Of a stretch of 64,000 nt of DNA, positions 62,109 through 64,000 are shown one piece after another. Position numbers and translations under genes: made by a program. The notes under the pieces were generated by a model. It was not told the origin of the DNA, did no database searches, and saw only the letters and a program-made list of their open reading frames with translations. Source of the stretch: Cupriavidus pinatubonensis (GTDB lineage: Bacteria > Pseudomonadota > Gammaproteobacteria > Burkholderiales > Burkholderiaceae); NCBI RefSeq assembly GCF_019602855.1, contig NZ_CP080766.1, positions 744,001 to 808,000 of the forward strand. Reading direction: 5' to 3'. The first letter of the stretch is position 1. Every line of letters begins with the position of its first letter.

Positions 62109-64000
62109 TTACGATGATTTTCTTACGCGCAGATACCACTCCACCAGCAGTCGGACTTGTTTCGGCGTATACCCCTTTTCGACCATGCGGTTGACGAAGT
62201 TCTCGTGCTTCTCCTGGTCTTCGCGCGAAGACTTGGCGTTGAACGAGATGACCGGCAGGAGATCCTCGGTGGTGGAGAACATGCGCTTCTCGATCACCAT
62301 CCTGAGCTTCTCGTAGCTGGTCCAGACCGGATTCTTGCCACCGTTGTGGGCTCTCGCGCGCAGCACGAAGTTGACGATCTCGTTGCGGAAGTCCTTGGGG
62401 TTCGAGATACCCGCTGGCTTTTCCACTTTTTCCAGTTCGTCATTCAGCGCGTTGCGGTCGAGGATTTCGCCGGTATTCGGATCGCGGTATTCCTGGTCCT
62501 GGATCCACAGGTCGGCGAACACCACGTAGCGGTCGAAGATGTTCTGCCCATACTCGGAATACGACTCCAGGTACGCCGTCTGGATCTCCTTGCCGATGAA
62601 CTCGACGTACGGTGTAGTCAGGTACTCCTTGATATACGACAGCAGCTTCGCTTCCTGTTCCGGCGGGAACTGCTCGCGCTCGATCTGCTGTTCGAGCACG
62701 TACAGCAGGTGCACCGGGTTGGCCGCGACTTCGGTGTTGTCGAAGTTGAAGACCTTGGACAAGACCTTGAACGCGAAGCGCGTCGACAGCCCGTTCATGC
62801 CCTCGTCCACACCTGCATAGTCGCGATATTCCTGGTACGACTTCGCCTTCGGATCGACGTCCTTCAGGCTCTCGCCATCATAGACGCGCATCTTCGAGAA
62901 GATGTTCGAGTTTTCGGGCTCCTTGATGCGCGTGAGCACCGCGAACTGCGCCATCATCTTCAGCGTGCTCGGCGCGTTCGGCGCCGCCGCCAGCGAACTG
63001 CTGCGCAACAGCTTGTCGTAGATTTTCACCTCTTCCGACACGCGCAGGCAGTACGGCACCTTGACGATGTAGATGCGGTCGAGGAAAGCCTCGTTGTTCT
63101 TGTCCTGCTTGAACGTCTGCCACTCGGCCTCGTTCGAGTGCGCCAGGATGATGCCGTCGAACGGAATCGCCCCGAAGCCCTCCGTGCCCTTGTAGTTGCC
63201 CTCCTGCGTGGCGGTCAGCATGGGGTGCAGCACCTTGATCGGCGCCTTGAACATTTCCACGAACTCGAGCAGGCCGCGGTTGGCCAGGCACAGGCCGCCG
63301 GAATACGAGTAGGCGTCAGGATCGTCCTGCGGGAAATCCTCGAGCTTGCGAATATCCACCTTGCCGACGAGCGAGGAGATGTCCTGGTTGTTCTCGTCGC
63401 CCGGTTCGGTCTTCGAGATCGCAATCTGCGACAGCACCGACGGACGCAGCTTGACCACGCGGAACCGCGTGATGTCGCCATTGAACTCTTGCAGGCGCTT
63501 CACCGCCCACGGAGATGGAATGGTGCTCAGGTAGCGGAGCGGAATGCCATAGTCCTCTTCCAGAATCTTGCCATCTTCCTCCGGCGAGAAAAGACCGAGC
63601 GGAGATTCATGGATCGGCGAACCCTTCAGCGCGTAGATGGGTACCTCTTCCATCAACGCCTTCAGTTTCTCCGCCAGCGAAGACTTGCCGCCACCAGGAG
63701 GCCCGAGCAGATACAGGATCTGCTTGCGCTCTTCCAGGCCCTGCGCGGCATGCTTGAAGAACGCGACGATCTGCTCGATCGTGTCCTCCATGCCGTAGAA
63801 ATCGCGGAAGGCCGGATAAACCCTGATGACCTTGTTGAAGAAGAGTCGGGACAGGCGCGGATCATGGTGGGTGTCCACCAGCTCCGGCTGACCGATCGCG
63901 GCGAGCATGCGCTCGGCCGCAGTCGCATAGGCAGTCGGATCCTTCTTGCAGATATCCAGGTACTCCTGGATGCTGTATTCCTCTTCCTTGCGAGCTTCGA
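62109..64000 (-). CDS. prkA: PrkA/YeaG serine protein kinase (5' end outside window)
   Basis: About 630 residues of the PrkA AAA+/kinase protein; homologues have about 640, so only a dozen or so N-terminal residues are missing. The frame stays open to the window edge and reads EEEYSIQEYLDICKKDPTAY before the internal Met at 63908, as in YeaG, so that Met is not the start. Walker A is LLGPPGGGKSSLAEKLKALM. Further landmarks are IAISKTEPGDENNQDISSLV, LANRGLLEFVEMFKAPIKVL and PDTG-like RDPNTGEILDRNALNDELEK in the C-terminal kinase-like part. It is the first gene of the prkA-yhbH-spoVR set. Confidence 0.95.
   Translation of the reverse strand, partial: EARKEEEYSIQEYLDICKKDPTAYATAAERMLAAIGQPELVDTHHDPRLSRLFFNKVIRVYPAFRDFYGMEDTIEQIVAFFKHAAQGLEERKQILYLLGPPGGGKSSLAEKLKALMEEVPIYALKGSPIHESPLGLFSPEEDGKILEEDYGIPLRYLSTIPSPWAVKRLQEFNGDITRFRVVKLRPSVLSQIAISKTEPGDENNQDISSLVGKVDIRKLEDFPQDDPDAYSYSGGLCLANRGLLEFVEMFKAPIKVLHPMLTATQEGNYKGTEGFGAIPFDGIILAHSNEAEWQTFKQDKNNEAFLDRIYIVKVPYCLRVSEEVKIYDKLLRSSSLAAAPNAPSTLKMMAQFAVLTRIKEPENSNIFSKMRVYDGESLKDVDPKAKSYQEYRDYAGVDEGMNGLSTRFAFKVLSKVFNFDNTEVAANPVHLLYVLEQQIEREQFPPEQEAKLLSYIKEYLTTPYVEFIGKEIQTAYLESYSEYGQNIFDRYVVFADLWIQDQEYRDPNTGEILDRNALNDELEKVEKPAGISNPKDFRNEIVNFVLRARAHNGGKNPVWTSYEKLRMVIEKRMFSTTEDLLPVISFNAKSSREDQEKHENFVNRMVEKGYTPKQVRLLVEWYLRVRKSS

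Overview
This is a GC-rich, gene-dense stretch of a beta-proteobacterial chromosome or chromid, most likely Cupriavidus (Burkholderiales). The pointers are four periplasmic Bug/TctC solute receptors, an aspartate dehydrogenase (35517-36323) that closely matches from memory the NadX described from Ralstonia eutropha/Cupriavidus, a FisR-PDO-SQR sulfide module, and many acyl-CoA, CoA-transferase and aromatic genes under IclR, LysR, MarR and LuxR control. I saw no tRNA, rRNA, CRISPR, transposase or phage gene. The assignment is by recognition, not by database search.

Layout. 1-5.6 kb: part of a MalT-like LuxR regulator, an acyl-CoA ligase, and two divergent acyl-CoA dehydrogenases. 6.2-9.2 kb: an orphan FixJ-type response regulator, then an FAD aromatic hydroxylase with its IclR regulator behind a promoter-operator. 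9.2-17.6 kb: a Bug receptor with an IclR regulator, then an operon of a Bug receptor plus a three-subunit molybdenum hydroxylase and a CoxG-like protein, with a divergent MarR gene. 17.8-24.2 kb: sulfur metabolism (TSUP permease, FisR, persulfide dioxygenase, rhodanese-like/SQR fusion, FtrA-like regulator). 24.5-30.1 kb: DUF3088 protein, cystine-type ABC transporter, D-cysteine desulfhydrase and cystathionine beta-lyase, every one broken by single-base indels. 30.3-42.6 kb: a long minus-strand catabolic operon (small protein, Rieske oxygenase, two SDRs, cupin, IclR, ThDP enzyme, aspartate dehydrogenase, aldehyde dehydrogenase, extradiol-type dioxygenase, VanB-type reductase, MFS transporter). 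42.7-46.4 kb: alpha/beta hydrolase, porin, Bug receptor. 46.4-59.1 kb: acyl-CoA ligase and SDR, MscS channel, LuxR regulator, and a LysR-controlled CoA-transferase/MaoC/Bug/two-dehydrogenase operon. 59.1-64 kb: spoVR-yhbH-prkA stress cluster.

The best candidate for an undescribed system is the set of units transcribed from four promoters near 16.9, 42.6, 43.65 and 43.95 kb. All four share one architecture: a dyad centred on GTTAAC (GATAAC at the porin) placed exactly 34 bp upstream of the -10 midpoint, no good -35, and a 16-bp operator of the form GTTTTA-N4-TG(A/G)AAC in the leader, three times with a second related site about 19 bp away. They drive the Bug/molybdenum-hydroxylase operon, the Rieske operon, the hydrolase and the porin/Bug unit. 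This predicts one co-regulated pathway that takes up a probably aromatic acid, hydroxylates it, opens the ring and processes the products. The substrate cannot be read from sequence.

The sulfur region links enzymes expected to release sulfide (D-cysteine desulfhydrase, cystathionine beta-lyase) with a sulfide-sensing, sulfide-oxidising module. The cluster of indels in the former is either an assembly-quality problem or very recent loss. Promoters, operators and terminators are read by eye; their function is inference.
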